DNA of 33,098 nucleotides from Chloroflexota bacterium (GCA_009840355.1 VXNZ01000050.1:1-33098); one strand, 5' to 3'. Positions 7,167 to 15,850 are shown, counted from the first letter of the stretch. The notes: generated from the sequence alone by a model not told the origin. Made by a program: numbers and translations.

Positions 7167-7301
7167 TCACCAGTGTTTTCAATGGTAGGCGTTGCGCCCC
7201 CAAGAGCCGTTAGGGAGGGTTCTCGGCGGGGTACTGCGCACAAGCTATCAAATGCTCTTCTTCCGTATCAGGGAGAGGGCTAATCTTGAGGCAACGACTT
7301 T

Positions 7302-7592
7302 ATGGAACCAGCCCCTCTTACCGCGGTTCATTGGAGCGAACTGGGCAGTACGCTCTTCGCGATGTGGATGGTCGTCATATTCGTGGTGCTGTTTGCGGCG
7401 AATATGATAGTGGGGCATAATCTGCTTCCGTCATTCATCGCTTCTCGGCATGTGCCCGAATCCCTTCAGAAGGCTAGGCTATTCTTCTACGCCGCCGCTA
7501 TCGTCTGCTTCGCCATCGCCGCGTTCTTCTTCGTCAGCATGGTTCAGCAGGCTGGTGTGCTGGAGACAATCTGGCCGGACTATTGGATATAA
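7302..7592 (+). CDS. Small two-helix membrane protein, first gene of the ACIII operon
   Basis: A 96-residue protein with two strong transmembrane segments (about residues 15-35 and 60-82) separated by a polar loop, ending in an aromatic tail (IWPDYWI). Its length and topology resemble small accessory subunits of respiratory complexes. I do not recognise a named family. It lies 76 bases upstream of actA on the same strand and after the only good promoter in this region, so it is probably co-transcribed with the complex. The start ATG 7302 has GAGG about twelve bases upstream; a later ATG at 7356 would remove part of the first helix. Confidence 0.7.
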   Translation: MEPAPLTAVHWSELGSTLFAMWMVVIFVVLFAANMIVGHNLLPSFIASRHVPESLQKARLFFYAAAIVCFAIAAFFFVSMVQQAGVLETIWPDYWI

Positions 7593-7668
7593 TCTGACAT
7601 TCCCGCCCCTATCAAACCAATGGGGTGCCCTGTACGAGGGCAGAAGACTAAAGATAGGTTAGTTCGAT

Positions 7669-8277
7669 TTGATACCAGGCGATTTTCAATTCTCAAGGCC
7701 GTCGCGCAGGCAGATGATCAAGCATGGCATCCTGGGCGTCATCACATTGGGCGTTCTTGCCGTTCTCGCGTTGGCTTTGACATTTGTCATATCGGCGTGG
7801 CTGGGCAGGCCGGTAGTGTTCGGATACTCCGAGGGACCTGATCAGCCCATCGCGTTCCCGCACACCACGCATGTCGAAGACCTTGGCATGGACTGTACTT
7901 TCTGTCACCGCAATGTGACCGAGGGCGCCGCCGCCACGATTCCTTCCGCCGGGCTATGCCTGACATGCCACGAAGTCGTGGGCGACGACTTGCCCGAAGT
8001 CGAGAAGCTGCGCGAGATGGTGTCCGAGGACGGACGCCCGATCGACTGGGTGCGTGTCCACCGCGTCCCGGACCATGTGCATTTCGTACACGAAGCGCAT
8101 ATTCGCTTCTTCTCCGAGCGTGACAATATAGAGGAAACCGCGGTGTGCGCGACATGCCACGGAGATGTTGGTTCTATGGAAAAGGTTGAGCAGGTGCGCG
8201 ACCTGAAGATGGGCGACTGCGTAAATTGCCACCGCGACAACGGCGCGCCCACAGACTGCACGACCTGTCACTATTAA
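7669..8277 (+). CDS. actA: ActA, pentahaem cytochrome c subunit of alternative complex III
   Basis: A 202-residue membrane-anchored multihaem cytochrome. One transmembrane helix (about residues 20-45) anchors it with the haem domain outside. Five CXXCH sites start at residues 76, 97, 160, 184 and 197 (CTFCH, CLTCH, CATCH, CVNCH, CTTCH), the number known for ActA. Extra histidines (HTTH near 65, HEAH near 141) can be distal ligands. The preceding text QPIAFPHTTH is the cytochrome c7-type motif seen in ActA. I chose the TTG start at 7669 because the residues FSRPSRRQ before the helix resemble other ActA N-termini; ATG 7714 is the alternative. It is followed by actB1 after 19 bases. Confidence 0.88.
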   Translation: MIPGDFQFSRPSRRQMIKHGILGVITLGVLAVLALALTFVISAWLGRPVVFGYSEGPDQPIAFPHTTHVEDLGMDCTFCHRNVTEGAAATIPSAGLCLTCHEVVGDDLPEVEKLREMVSEDGRPIDWVRVHRVPDHVHFVHEAHIRFFSERDNIEETAVCATCHGDVGSMEKVEQVRDLKMGDCVNCHRDNGAPTDCTTCHY

Positions 8278-8296
8278 AGCTAGAAGACGAGACAAA

Positions 8297-10561
8297 ATGG
8301 CTCTAACGCGAAGACAATTCCTGACTCTAGCCGGTGGTTCGGCGGCGGGCGCTATCCTGTTTCAGGCGTGCGGTGTGCCGGAAGACGAACTACTGGTGCA
8401 GGCGCCGGTGGAAATGCCGGAAGACCTCGTTACCGGGCGCGACAATTGGTATGCAACGATATGTCGCCAATCCGGGGCGAGCGAAGGCATCGTCGTGCGC
8501 GTGATGGAGGGGCGCGCGAAGAAGATCGAAGGGAATGTCGATTATCCGGTAAACCGCGGAGCACACAGCGCGCGCAGCGAAGCCGGCTTACAGGCGCTGT
8601 ATCATCCGGACAGAATCCGCGGTCCTATGGTGCGCTCCGGCGATCGCGGCGCAAAGCAGTTCCGCGAAATCAGCTGGGAAGACGCCGTCAGCCGCCTGAC
8701 GCTGCAATTGCAGAACATCAGCGACGCAGGGCAGCAGTCCTCCGTCGTGCTCGCTACCGATCCGATAAACTCGCACCTGGCGTTGGTCGTGGATACATTC
8801 GCATCGGCGTACGGCGCGCGGCGTATGACATACGAACCGCTAGAGCGCACGACTGTCGGCACGGCAATGAAGCAAGTCTTCGGGCAGGACACTATGCCTG
8901 ATCTTGACCTGGCGCATGCCGGCGCAATTCTGTCGTTCGGCGCGGACTTCCTTAACACTTGGGGATCGCCGGTGCGCTACGGTCGCGGCTACGGCGAGTT
9001 CCGCGACGACGAGCACGAACGCGGCACATTCATTCAGGTCGATTCGCGCTTTTCTATGAGCGCGGCGAACGCGGACACATGGGTGTATGTCAAACCCGGC
9101 ATGGAAGGTGTGCTCGCGTTGAGCATCGCGCAGTCCATCATCGCGCAAGGGCTTGCGGACGAAGACGCCGCAGCCGCGCTGACATCGGCTATCGACATAA
9201 ACGCGTACTCGCCGGACGCTGTGGCGGCAAGCACGGGCGTCAGCGCCGAGAAGATACAGCAGGTTGCGCACGACTTCGCAGAGCACCGCCCGGCAATAGC
9301 GTTTGGCGGCGGCTCGGCGGCGGCGCACACAAACGGCTTCTTCAACATGGCGGCGATATACTCGCTGAACTACCTAGTGGGCAGCGTGAACCACGAAGGC
9401 GGCATCGTATTCAATCCCGGCGCGGCGATAGACGGTGTTCCTGCGGCGAAGAGCGGCACGCCGTTCTCCGAGTGGCATCGCCTCGCGGACGAGATGTCAC
9501 GCGGCGAGATACAGATGCTGATGGTGCGTGGCGCAGACCCGGTTTATGGGCTGCCGGACGCTGTCGGATTCGAGAACGCCTTGTACGATGTTCCGTTCAT
9601 CGTGAGCTTCTCAGATATGATGGACGACACGACAGCCATCGCCGACCTGGTGCTGCCGCAGCACAACTATCTCGAAGACTGGGGCAGCGATGTCCCGGAT
9701 CCGGCTCCCGGCTACCAAGTCGTCGGATTTCAGCAGCCTGTCGTCAGGCCGTTCTTCGAGGCCCGCGGCGAACAGCTCGGCACACGTAACTTTGCGGATG
9801 TACTGATTGCGACCGCGCAGGGACTCGAACTCGATCTTGGGCTACCGGGCGAGACATACCGCGACATACTGCAAGACGGCGCGATGAAGCTCTGGCAATC
9901 CGGCAGCGGATCGGTGAGAGCGGCGAGCTTCTACGCATTCTGGAACGGCGTGCTTCAGCGCGGCGGCTGGTGGGACACATCGGCAACCTCGAACGACAGC
10001 GCGCCCACACCTGCGCCTTTGGCAGCGCCAACCGAGCCATCGTTCACGGCGGGCGAGTTCCACCTCATCCCGTTCGAGACGACGGGGCTTGGAGACGGGC
10101 GCGGCGCGGCGCTGCCCTGGATGCAGGCAACGCCCGACCCGATTTCGACCGCGGTCTGGCGCACTTGGGTTGAGATAAACCACAAAGTCGCCGAAGAGCG
10201 CGACATCAGCGAGGGAGATGTCATCAGCCTGTCGTCGGATTACGGACGCATCGAGGCGCTGGCGTATCCGAGCCCGGCTGTGCCGCCGGATACGGTCTGC
10301 GTACCGGCAGGCGGCGGGCATGCCTCGGGTGGCCGCTACTCAGAACGGCGCGGCTCGAATGTGTATTCGATACTCGCGCCGAACATAGACGGCGAGACCG
10401 GCGCGCTCGCATGGGCGTCCACGAAGGTGAACATCGCGAAGACGGGCGAGTGGATTCGCCTGCCGAAGTTCGAGAACACGGTGCCGGACTTCCCGCGAGA
10501 CGAACACCATCACATCATCCAGTTGACGCCGATAGACGGCTCTCACGGTGATACGCACTAG
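8297..10561 (+). CDS. actB: ActB1, molybdopterin-oxidoreductase-like subunit of alternative complex III
   Basis: A 754-residue protein with the CISM molybdopterin oxidoreductase fold. A twin-arginine signal (TRRQFLTLAGG, R5-R6) precedes a Cys at 25 (LFQAC) that may be lipidated, although the lipobox is weak. The N-terminal segment keeps the family text GNVDYPVNRG and ALYHPDRIRGPM. However, the usual four Fe-S cysteines are reduced to one: C56 remains, while the other positions read S59, E63 and S91. No Cys, Sec or Ser molybdenum-ligand motif stands out. This fits ActB1, which is known to bind no Mo cofactor. Canonical ActB is fused to its Fe-S half; here the protein ends at 754 and the Fe-S domain is a separate gene 115 bases downstream. 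Confidence 0.87.
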   Translation: MALTRRQFLTLAGGSAAGAILFQACGVPEDELLVQAPVEMPEDLVTGRDNWYATICRQSGASEGIVVRVMEGRAKKIEGNVDYPVNRGAHSARSEAGLQALYHPDRIRGPMVRSGDRGAKQFREISWEDAVSRLTLQLQNISDAGQQSSVVLATDPINSHLALVVDTFASAYGARRMTYEPLERTTVGTAMKQVFGQDTMPDLDLAHAGAILSFGADFLNTWGSPVRYGRGYGEFRDDEHERGTFIQVDSRFSMSAANADTWVYVKPGMEGVLALSIAQSIIAQGLADEDAAAALTSAIDINAYSPDAVAASTGVSAEKIQQVAHDFAEHRPAIAFGGGSAAAHTNGFFNMAAIYSLNYLVGSVNHEGGIVFNPGAAIDGVPAAKSGTPFSEWHRLADEMSRGEIQMLMVRGADPVYGLPDAVGFENALYDVPFIVSFSDMMDDTTAIADLVLPQHNYLEDWGSDVPDPAPGYQVVGFQQPVVRPFFEARGEQLGTRNFADVLIATAQGLELDLGLPGETYRDILQDGAMKLWQSGSGSVRAASFYAFWNGVLQRGGWWDTSATSNDSAPTPAPLAAPTEPSFTAGEFHLIPFETTGLGDGRGAALPWMQATPDPISTAVWRTWVEINHKVAEERDISEGDVISLSSDYGRIEALAYPSPAVPPDTVCVPAGGGHASGGRYSERRGSNVYSILAPNIDGETGALAWASTKVNIAKTGEWIRLPKFENTVPDFPRDEHHHIIQLTPIDGSHGDTH

Positions 10562-10676
10562 GCAGTTCACACAAATCAGAGACAATAAATCGATATAGTC
10601 AAAGCGCGCGACGGGGATACCGCCCTATCGCCGCCTTTCCCCAGGCAAGGGGCACGAAACAAGAGGAGCGCAGAGT

Positions 10677-11426
10677 ATGGCGGATGCACAGTGGGGCATG
10701 GTGGTTGACATAGACAAGTGCACGGGCTGTCAAGCCTGCGTTGTCGCCTGCCAGTCCGAGAATAATGTGCCGATAAACGAAGAAGCGCACTTCAACCAGC
10801 GCCGCGCCATCGAGTGGATTCGCGTGGAGCGGTACTGGGAGGGCGAGTTCCCGGATGTTAAGGCGCGGTTCATTCCGCTGTTCTGCCAGCAGTGCGGCGA
10901 TGCGCCGTGCGAGCCGGTATGCCCGGTGTACGCGACATACCACAACAGCGAAGGGCTGAATGTGCAGGTGTATAACCGCTGCATCGGAACGCGGTTCTGC
11001 GCGAACAACTGCCCGTATCAGGTGCGGTTCTTCAACTTCTGGGAGCCTGAATGGCCCGAAACGTTGAAAAACCAGCTCAACCCGGATGTCACGGTTCGCA
11101 GCCGGGGCATCATGGAGAAGTGCACATTCTGCGTACAGCGCATCCGGCGCAGCTCGCGCGAGGCGGACAAGGAAGGCGTGGAGTTGCAGGACGGCGACAG
11201 AGCGCTCAATCCGGCGTGTGTGAATGCCTGCCCAACCGAGGCGCTGATGTTCGGCGACCTGAACAACCCTGAGTCGAAGGTTGCGAAGAAAGCGGCGAAG
11301 GAACTGCGCGAGACGACACCCGCGCGCAAGGGCGGTCGCGGCTACGAGTTGATGGACGAATTCGGGACGCACCCGAATGTCGTATATCTGAAGAAGTATG
11401 ACAAGGACGCCGGGGAAGCGCATTAG
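10677..11426 (+). CDS. ActB2, separate Fe-S subunit of alternative complex III
   Basis: A 249-residue ferredoxin-type subunit of the DmsB/PsrB class. Cysteines fall in five groups: C15, C18, C21, C25; C70, C73, C78, C82; C102, C108, C112; C149, C152; and C181, C185. That is 15 in all, enough for three [4Fe-4S] and one [3Fe-4S] cluster. The missing sixteenth Cys is T105 in CIGTRFC, as in ActB of characterised ACIII enzymes. The protein would carry electrons from the quinol site at ActC to the ActA haems. It lacks a Tat signal, so it probably travels with ActB1. AAGAGGAGCG precedes ATG 10677. The next gene starts one base after its stop. Confidence 0.9.
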   Translation: MADAQWGMVVDIDKCTGCQACVVACQSENNVPINEEAHFNQRRAIEWIRVERYWEGEFPDVKARFIPLFCQQCGDAPCEPVCPVYATYHNSEGLNVQVYNRCIGTRFCANNCPYQVRFFNFWEPEWPETLKNQLNPDVTVRSRGIMEKCTFCVQRIRRSSREADKEGVELQDGDRALNPACVNACPTEALMFGDLNNPESKVAKKAAKELRETTPARKGGRGYELMDEFGTHPNVVYLKKYDKDAGEAH

Positions 11427-11427
11427 T

Positions 11428-12945
11428 ATGGCTACTCATAACGACGCCGTCCCGAACGGCGCGGGGCACAATGGCAACGGGCATGTTGCTGCCGGTGGAC
11501 ATCATCATGGGCCGCGCGAAGGGCTGTATGTGCCTTTCACCACGCAAGGCGATGTGGTGAAGGATCTGGTAGGCAAGCACGACAAGCCTAGCGACAAGTG
11601 GTGGAGCGGCGTCGCGGCCGGCGCGATACTCCTCGTCTTGGGGATTATCGGCTTTGCGCTGCGCCTGACGGACGGCGTGAGCGATCGCATCGTCTGGGGC
11701 TATTTCGCGATGATGTTCGCGTTCGTTCTGACCACCGCGCAGGCAGCGCCGATGGTCGCCATCGCGCCGCGCATCGCAAACAGCCACTGGCGGCGTCCCA
11801 TCTCCCGCGCCGCCGAACTTTGGACGGCTGTGGGGTTGTTCAACCTCATTCTGTTCATCCCGATGCTATGGATTCTGCCGCCGCTATCCGACGGCAGGCG
11901 CAGCCTCTGGTTCTGGAATCCGGAGGACCCGTTCTTCAGCCGTGTGCCGGTGCATTCACCGCACATCTGGGCGACGCTGGCGATAGTCGCGCTCGTGATA
12001 ACGGGCGTGATGCTGCTGTGGCTGTCCGCCATGCCGGACTTGGCGCTGGTACGCGACCACGCGCCGGACGGCTTGCGAAAGCGAATAGCGACGAGACTTT
12101 CGCGCAACTGGGTCGGCACATCAGGGCAGTGGAACATGCTGCACCATCGAATGGGCATACTTGGCGCGTTCTACTTTATTATGCTCATATTCGTGCATTT
12201 CCTGATTTCCGTGGACTTCCTCATCGCGCTGGTGCCCGGCTGGATAGACGCGCTGTACCCGATAACGCATGCGGCGAACGCGCTGCAAGCGGGCGTGGCG
12301 ACGGTCATACTGACGATGGTCGTGCTGCGGCAATGGGGCGGCTACAAAGACTACATAACGCTTGAGCAGTTCTGGGGCGTGAGCAAGCTGCTGTTTGCCC
12401 TGTCACTGCTGTGGTTCTGGTTCTGGTTCTCCAGCTTCAACGTGCTATGGTATGGCAAGAAGCCGAACGAAGAGAGCGTGCTCGAGCTGCTGACAGTCGG
12501 ACCGTATCTGCCAGTGTTCATCGCGGTGTTCATACTGTGTTTCGCAGCGCCGCTGTTTGTGATGATGTGGAATGTCGTGCGCAAGAGTATATGGGGGCCG
12601 GCGATAATGTCCGTGGGTGTGCTGCTTGGCACATTATTGGACAGGCTACGGCTGTATGTGGCGACATACTCCATTCCCGGTATCGGCGACCCGAATGTGG
12701 ACAAGCATCTGATTCACTTGGACGACTCGGGCAGACTGCCGTTGGCGATTCGCTACGCGCACTGGCCCGGCATACCGGACATTCTCATCGTGCTGGGCGT
12801 AATCGGCGGATGCGTGCTTGTGTACCTGCTGTTCGCACGAATTATCCCGCCGGTGAACATCTGGGAACAGAAGGAACTTATGCTGTACAAGATGCACAAA
12901 GGCTACCATCGCACGCAGGTGCTCATACTGGGCAAGCCCCGCTAG
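11428..12945 (+). CDS. actF: ActF-like NrfD/PsrC-family membrane subunit of alternative complex III
   Basis: A 505-residue integral membrane protein of the NrfD family with about ten transmembrane helices. The segment VSKLLFALSLLWFWFWFSS followed by WYGKKPNEES resembles the ActF-type motif (K-hydrophobic-WYG-PEE). The helix around HFLISVDF lies before it. I assign it to ActF rather than ActC because the next gene is a clearer ActC. The order F-before-C is unusual, so the F/C assignment is less certain than family membership. The N-terminal 30 residues are Gly/Asn/His-rich with six histidines (H4, H14, H19, H25-27). ATG 11428 is one base after actB2; an in-frame ATG at 11398 would overlap that gene and is less likely. 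Confidence 0.82.
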   Translation: MATHNDAVPNGAGHNGNGHVAAGGHHHGPREGLYVPFTTQGDVVKDLVGKHDKPSDKWWSGVAAGAILLVLGIIGFALRLTDGVSDRIVWGYFAMMFAFVLTTAQAAPMVAIAPRIANSHWRRPISRAAELWTAVGLFNLILFIPMLWILPPLSDGRRSLWFWNPEDPFFSRVPVHSPHIWATLAIVALVITGVMLLWLSAMPDLALVRDHAPDGLRKRIATRLSRNWVGTSGQWNMLHHRMGILGAFYFIMLIFVHFLISVDFLIALVPGWIDALYPITHAANALQAGVATVILTMVVLRQWGGYKDYITLEQFWGVSKLLFALSLLWFWFWFSSFNVLWYGKKPNEESVLELLTVGPYLPVFIAVFILCFAAPLFVMMWNVVRKSIWGPAIMSVGVLLGTLLDRLRLYVATYSIPGIGDPNVDKHLIHLDDSGRLPLAIRYAHWPGIPDILIVLGVIGGCVLVYLLFARIIPPVNIWEQKELMLYKMHKGYHRTQVLILGKPR

Positions 12946-13026
12946 GCAAGACGCCGGTGCATAGCGCAAGGCGAATATGGCACCGGCAGGCGAGCGAGAT
13001 TCAACAAGACAAGTAATGGGCGGCAG

Positions 13027-14412
13027 ATGCAAGAGTTAATTTACAAGAATCAAAGGGAAGTGAACCGCGACCTGCTCGAAGGCGTTCTCGGAATGCCAAA
13101 GTGGTGGTGGGGCGTGGTCGGCTTCCTGCTGCTGGTCATTATTATCGGGCTGACGGCGTATGCCTACGAAGTCAACAAAGGCATGGGCGTCGCCGGACTG
13201 AGTCGCCCTGTGCTTTGGGGCTTTTATATCACCAACTTCGTGTTCTGGATCGGCATTAGCCACGCAGGCATTATGATTTCCGCCATCCTGCGCCTCACTC
13301 AGGCGGAATGGCGACGCCCCGTTACGCGCGCGGCTGAGGTTATGACGCTGTTCTCACTCATCGCCGCGCTGTCCAACATTATGTTCCATGTGGGGCGTCC
13401 GTGGCGCTTGTTCTGGGTGTATCCCTATGACTTCTCACGCGGCATATTCATGAATGTGCGCTCGCCGTTCGTCTGGGATCCGAGCGCGGTTATGACATAC
13501 CTCATCGGCAGTTCGCTGTTCGTCTTCGTTGCGCTGATACCCGACCTCGCGGTCGTGCGAGACAGGGCGACCGGCAAATACGCGCCGAAGATATATGCAA
13601 TGCTGTGCCTGGGTTGGCGTGGCACGCCGCGTCAGTGGCGCATGCAGGCGATAGCAGGCATTCTGCTGTCCGCGCTTGTATTGCCCGTGTTCGTATCGGT
13701 GCACAGCATCGTCTCGTGGGACTTCGCGGTAGCCATCGCCGTGGAAGGCTGGCACTCCACGATATTCGCGCCATACTTCATCATTGGCGCAATTCACTCC
13801 GGAGTATCCGCGGTCGCCATGATAATGGCGCTCATCGTCTGGATGTGGAAGGTCGAAGACTATATTCGACCTGACCACTTCGACGCCATCGGCAGGCTGC
13901 TCATCGTGGTAGCGGTAACATGGTTCTTCTTCTTCTTCGTAGAGTGGGTGTTCGCGCTCTATACGCTGGAAGCGCCTGACATCGCCCTGCGCGAGTTGCA
14001 AGTGTTCGGGTTCGATAACCCGTATTCGTGGCTGTTCCTGACATTCCTGCTGACGGCGTTCTTCATACCCGTGCCGATGTGGTTATTCAAGGGCGTGCGG
14101 CGCAGCGCGAAGTGGATGTTCTTCACCACCGTGCTGGTGAACATCGGCATGTGGCTGGAGCGCTTCCTGATTATCATCCCCGGCCTGTCGCGGCGCACGC
14201 ATCTGACATTTGACTGGGGCACATACCACCCAAGCATCATCGAGATTCTCATTGTCGCGGAGACATTCGCATTCGTGGCGCTGGGCATGGTGCTATTCGC
14301 CAAGGTATTTCCGCTGATACCGTTGTTCGATGTGAAAGAAGGCATGATATTCCGCGACGAAATAAAGATCGGGCGAAGAACCGTGCCGGCGAGCATCAGG
14401 GAAACGCCGTAG
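13027..14412 (+). CDS. actC: ActC, NrfD-family quinol-binding membrane subunit of alternative complex III
   Basis: A 461-residue, roughly ten-helix membrane protein of the NrfD/PsrC family. Typical ActC text is visible: GISHAGIMISAILRLTQAEW with the following RPVTRAAEVMT, HVGRPWRLFWVYPYDFSRG, VHSIVSWDFAVAI, and NIGMWLERFLIIIPGLSR near the C-terminal end. ActC carries the quinol site and a proposed proton path. It follows the ActF-like gene by 81 bases and is separated from actD by a hairpin-containing gap of 111 bases. The ribosome binding site is weak (GGGCGG before ATG 13027). Confidence 0.9.
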   Translation: MQELIYKNQREVNRDLLEGVLGMPKWWWGVVGFLLLVIIIGLTAYAYEVNKGMGVAGLSRPVLWGFYITNFVFWIGISHAGIMISAILRLTQAEWRRPVTRAAEVMTLFSLIAALSNIMFHVGRPWRLFWVYPYDFSRGIFMNVRSPFVWDPSAVMTYLIGSSLFVFVALIPDLAVVRDRATGKYAPKIYAMLCLGWRGTPRQWRMQAIAGILLSALVLPVFVSVHSIVSWDFAVAIAVEGWHSTIFAPYFIIGAIHSGVSAVAMIMALIVWMWKVEDYIRPDHFDAIGRLLIVVAVTWFFFFFVEWVFALYTLEAPDIALRELQVFGFDNPYSWLFLTFLLTAFFIPVPMWLFKGVRRSAKWMFFTTVLVNIGMWLERFLIIIPGLSRRTHLTFDWGTYHPSIIEILIVAETFAFVALGMVLFAKVFPLIPLFDVKEGMIFRDEIKIGRRTVPASIRETP

Positions 14413-14421
14413 AGAGAGTTA

Positions 14422-14492
14422 TCAGTTTTCAGTGGTCAGTTTTCAGTTAGCCCGTGTGGATTCCCGCTTTCGTGGGAATGACGAGGGCTAAC
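14422..14492. repeat. Tandem 14-mer and stem-loop between actC and actD
   Basis: Two copies of TCAGTTTTCAGT plus two variable bases lie at 14422-14435 and 14436-14449. GTTAGCCC (14446-14453) pairs with GGGCTAAC (14485-14492). The loop holds GGATTCCCGCTTTCGTGGGAATGACG, itself a palindromic repeat related to the arms of the elements at 3751 and 17450. There is no T-tract. It may attenuate or stabilise the operon mRNA at this point. Confidence 0.55.
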
Positions 14493-14523
14493 AGGCAACA
14501 GGATAGATTTGAAGAGGCGAGTT

Positions 14524-15048
14524 ATGGCAAATAGAAGCGTGTTGGGGCTGTTCCCGGAAGAGCAGGTTGACACGGCTGCGGACGCGATGGATGCGTTGGC
14601 AGCGGCGGGCTACACGGACAGCGAGTACGAAGTTCTGACCGGGACACCGTATCCTGAGGGCACATTCGGCGAGGCAGAACCTGTACACAAGCTGTTCCGC
14701 TGGCCATTGATGGGCGCGGCATGCGGCTTCATCGTGGGCTTGCTGGTTACGGCCGGTTCGCAGCTTGCGTATCCGCTGGTTACGGGCGGTAAGCCTGTGC
14801 TGTCCATACCGCCGATGGCAATCATCATGTACGAAGGCACGATGCTGGGCGCGATTATCTTCGCGGTCATAGGCATCATCGTCGAGTCGCGGCTACCGCG
14901 TCTGTTCATGGGCGCATACGACACCCGCATCACCGAGGGATACATCGGCGTAACCGTGACGGCAGACGAGAGCCGTATGGAGGATGCGGAGAAGGTGCTG
15001 CGCGACTCGGGCGCAGAGGACATTAAGCGCGGTTGGGAGAGCAACTAG
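14524..15048 (+). CDS. actD: ActD, DUF3341 membrane subunit of alternative complex III
   Basis: A 174-residue DUF3341 protein. An N-terminal cytosolic alpha/beta part (SVLGLFPEEQVDTAADAM) senses nothing known. Two transmembrane helices follow (about residues 66-86 and 103-124), and the C-terminal part returns to a ferredoxin-like fold (ITEGYIGVTVTADESR). This arrangement is the hallmark of ActD. GAAGAGGCGAG precedes ATG 14524, so I prefer this start to the in-frame ATG at 14509, which lies upstream of the ribosome binding site. It is followed by actE after three bases. Confidence 0.88.
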   Translation: MANRSVLGLFPEEQVDTAADAMDALAAAGYTDSEYEVLTGTPYPEGTFGEAEPVHKLFRWPLMGAACGFIVGLLVTAGSQLAYPLVTGGKPVLSIPPMAIIMYEGTMLGAIIFAVIGIIVESRLPRLFMGAYDTRITEGYIGVTVTADESRMEDAEKVLRDSGAEDIKRGWESN

Positions 15049-15051
15049 CAG

Positions 15052-15822
15052 ATGAGCAACTCTTCCCGAATGAAGACCCGCCACGGTGGGAATCACGGAA
15101 CGACAATGATGGCAAACGGTCGTCATGGCAATGCTCGCCGGTTCGCCGGACGAGCGGCGCTGATAACGCTCGTCGCTCTGCTGACGGTCGCCGCGCTTGG
15201 CTGCTACAACACGCGCACAGGCAGGGTGGATGTCGGCGGATCGATCAACTTCAAGTTGCCCGCGTTCACGCAGACGGGCAGCCACGCGGTGCAGATGTTC
15301 ACCGAGATGCACTATCAGCCGTCTTATCGCGTGCAGGAAGGTCCGCGCATTCTGCCGCCACCAGACTCCGTGCCCGTAACCGGCAGGGAAATCGAGTACG
15401 ACACGGCAGCGGCGTATCAGGCGCTGCGAATCCCGGACGCGATTGCCCAAGACCCGAACACGCTGACAAGAGCGCGCGAGACTTACGATGTCAACTGCCT
15501 AGTGTGCCACGGCTCCAACCTGCGCGGCGAAGACGGCGACGCTACGATACTGCCGTATCTGGCGAACGCAAGCGGCGCACGCCCGCGTAACCTGGTCGAT
15601 GTAAAGCTCAGCGACGACGGCGAGCAAATCATAGGCGCAGCAAGCGACGCCACCACCGACGGCGAGATATACGCATGGATAACCTATGGCGGACAAGCCG
15701 GCTTCGCGTCCGCTCTACGCGACCGCCCAACAACATCCTGGATGCCTCAGTTCATAAACCTCCTAAGCGAAGAAGAACGTTGGGAGCTGGTTGCGCTGAT
15801 AAGATCCGAGCAGGCGAAGTAA
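15052..15822 (+). CDS. actE: ActE, monohaem cytochrome c lipoprotein of alternative complex III
   Basis: A 256-residue extracytoplasmic cytochrome. A basic N-terminal stretch is followed by a hydrophobic segment ending AALGC, with C51 as the likely lipidated residue. A single CLVCH haem site lies at 149-153 and M231 in SWMPQF is the likely distal ligand. A pre-haem region (residues 60-145) matches the longer ActE type. It would pass electrons to a soluble carrier or directly to a terminal oxidase; no oxidase genes are in the window. It begins three bases after actD and is the last operon gene before the terminator at 15851-15891. Internal ATGs at 15106 and 15109 are alternative starts with weaker context. 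Confidence 0.88.
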   Translation: MSNSSRMKTRHGGNHGTTMMANGRHGNARRFAGRAALITLVALLTVAALGCYNTRTGRVDVGGSINFKLPAFTQTGSHAVQMFTEMHYQPSYRVQEGPRILPPPDSVPVTGREIEYDTAAAYQALRIPDAIAQDPNTLTRARETYDVNCLVCHGSNLRGEDGDATILPYLANASGARPRNLVDVKLSDDGEQIIGAASDATTDGEIYAWITYGGQAGFASALRDRPTTSWMPQFINLLSEEERWELVALIRSEQAK

Positions 15823-15850
15823 ATCTGTACGCGACAATTCGTGAATTATG

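Noticed and set aside
8297-14412. Formate dehydrogenase, polysulfide reductase or nitrite reductase operon
   Set aside because: The pentahaem ActA, the DUF3341 protein, the monohaem lipoprotein, two NrfD proteins and the missing Fe-S and Mo ligands in the large subunit together point to alternative complex III.
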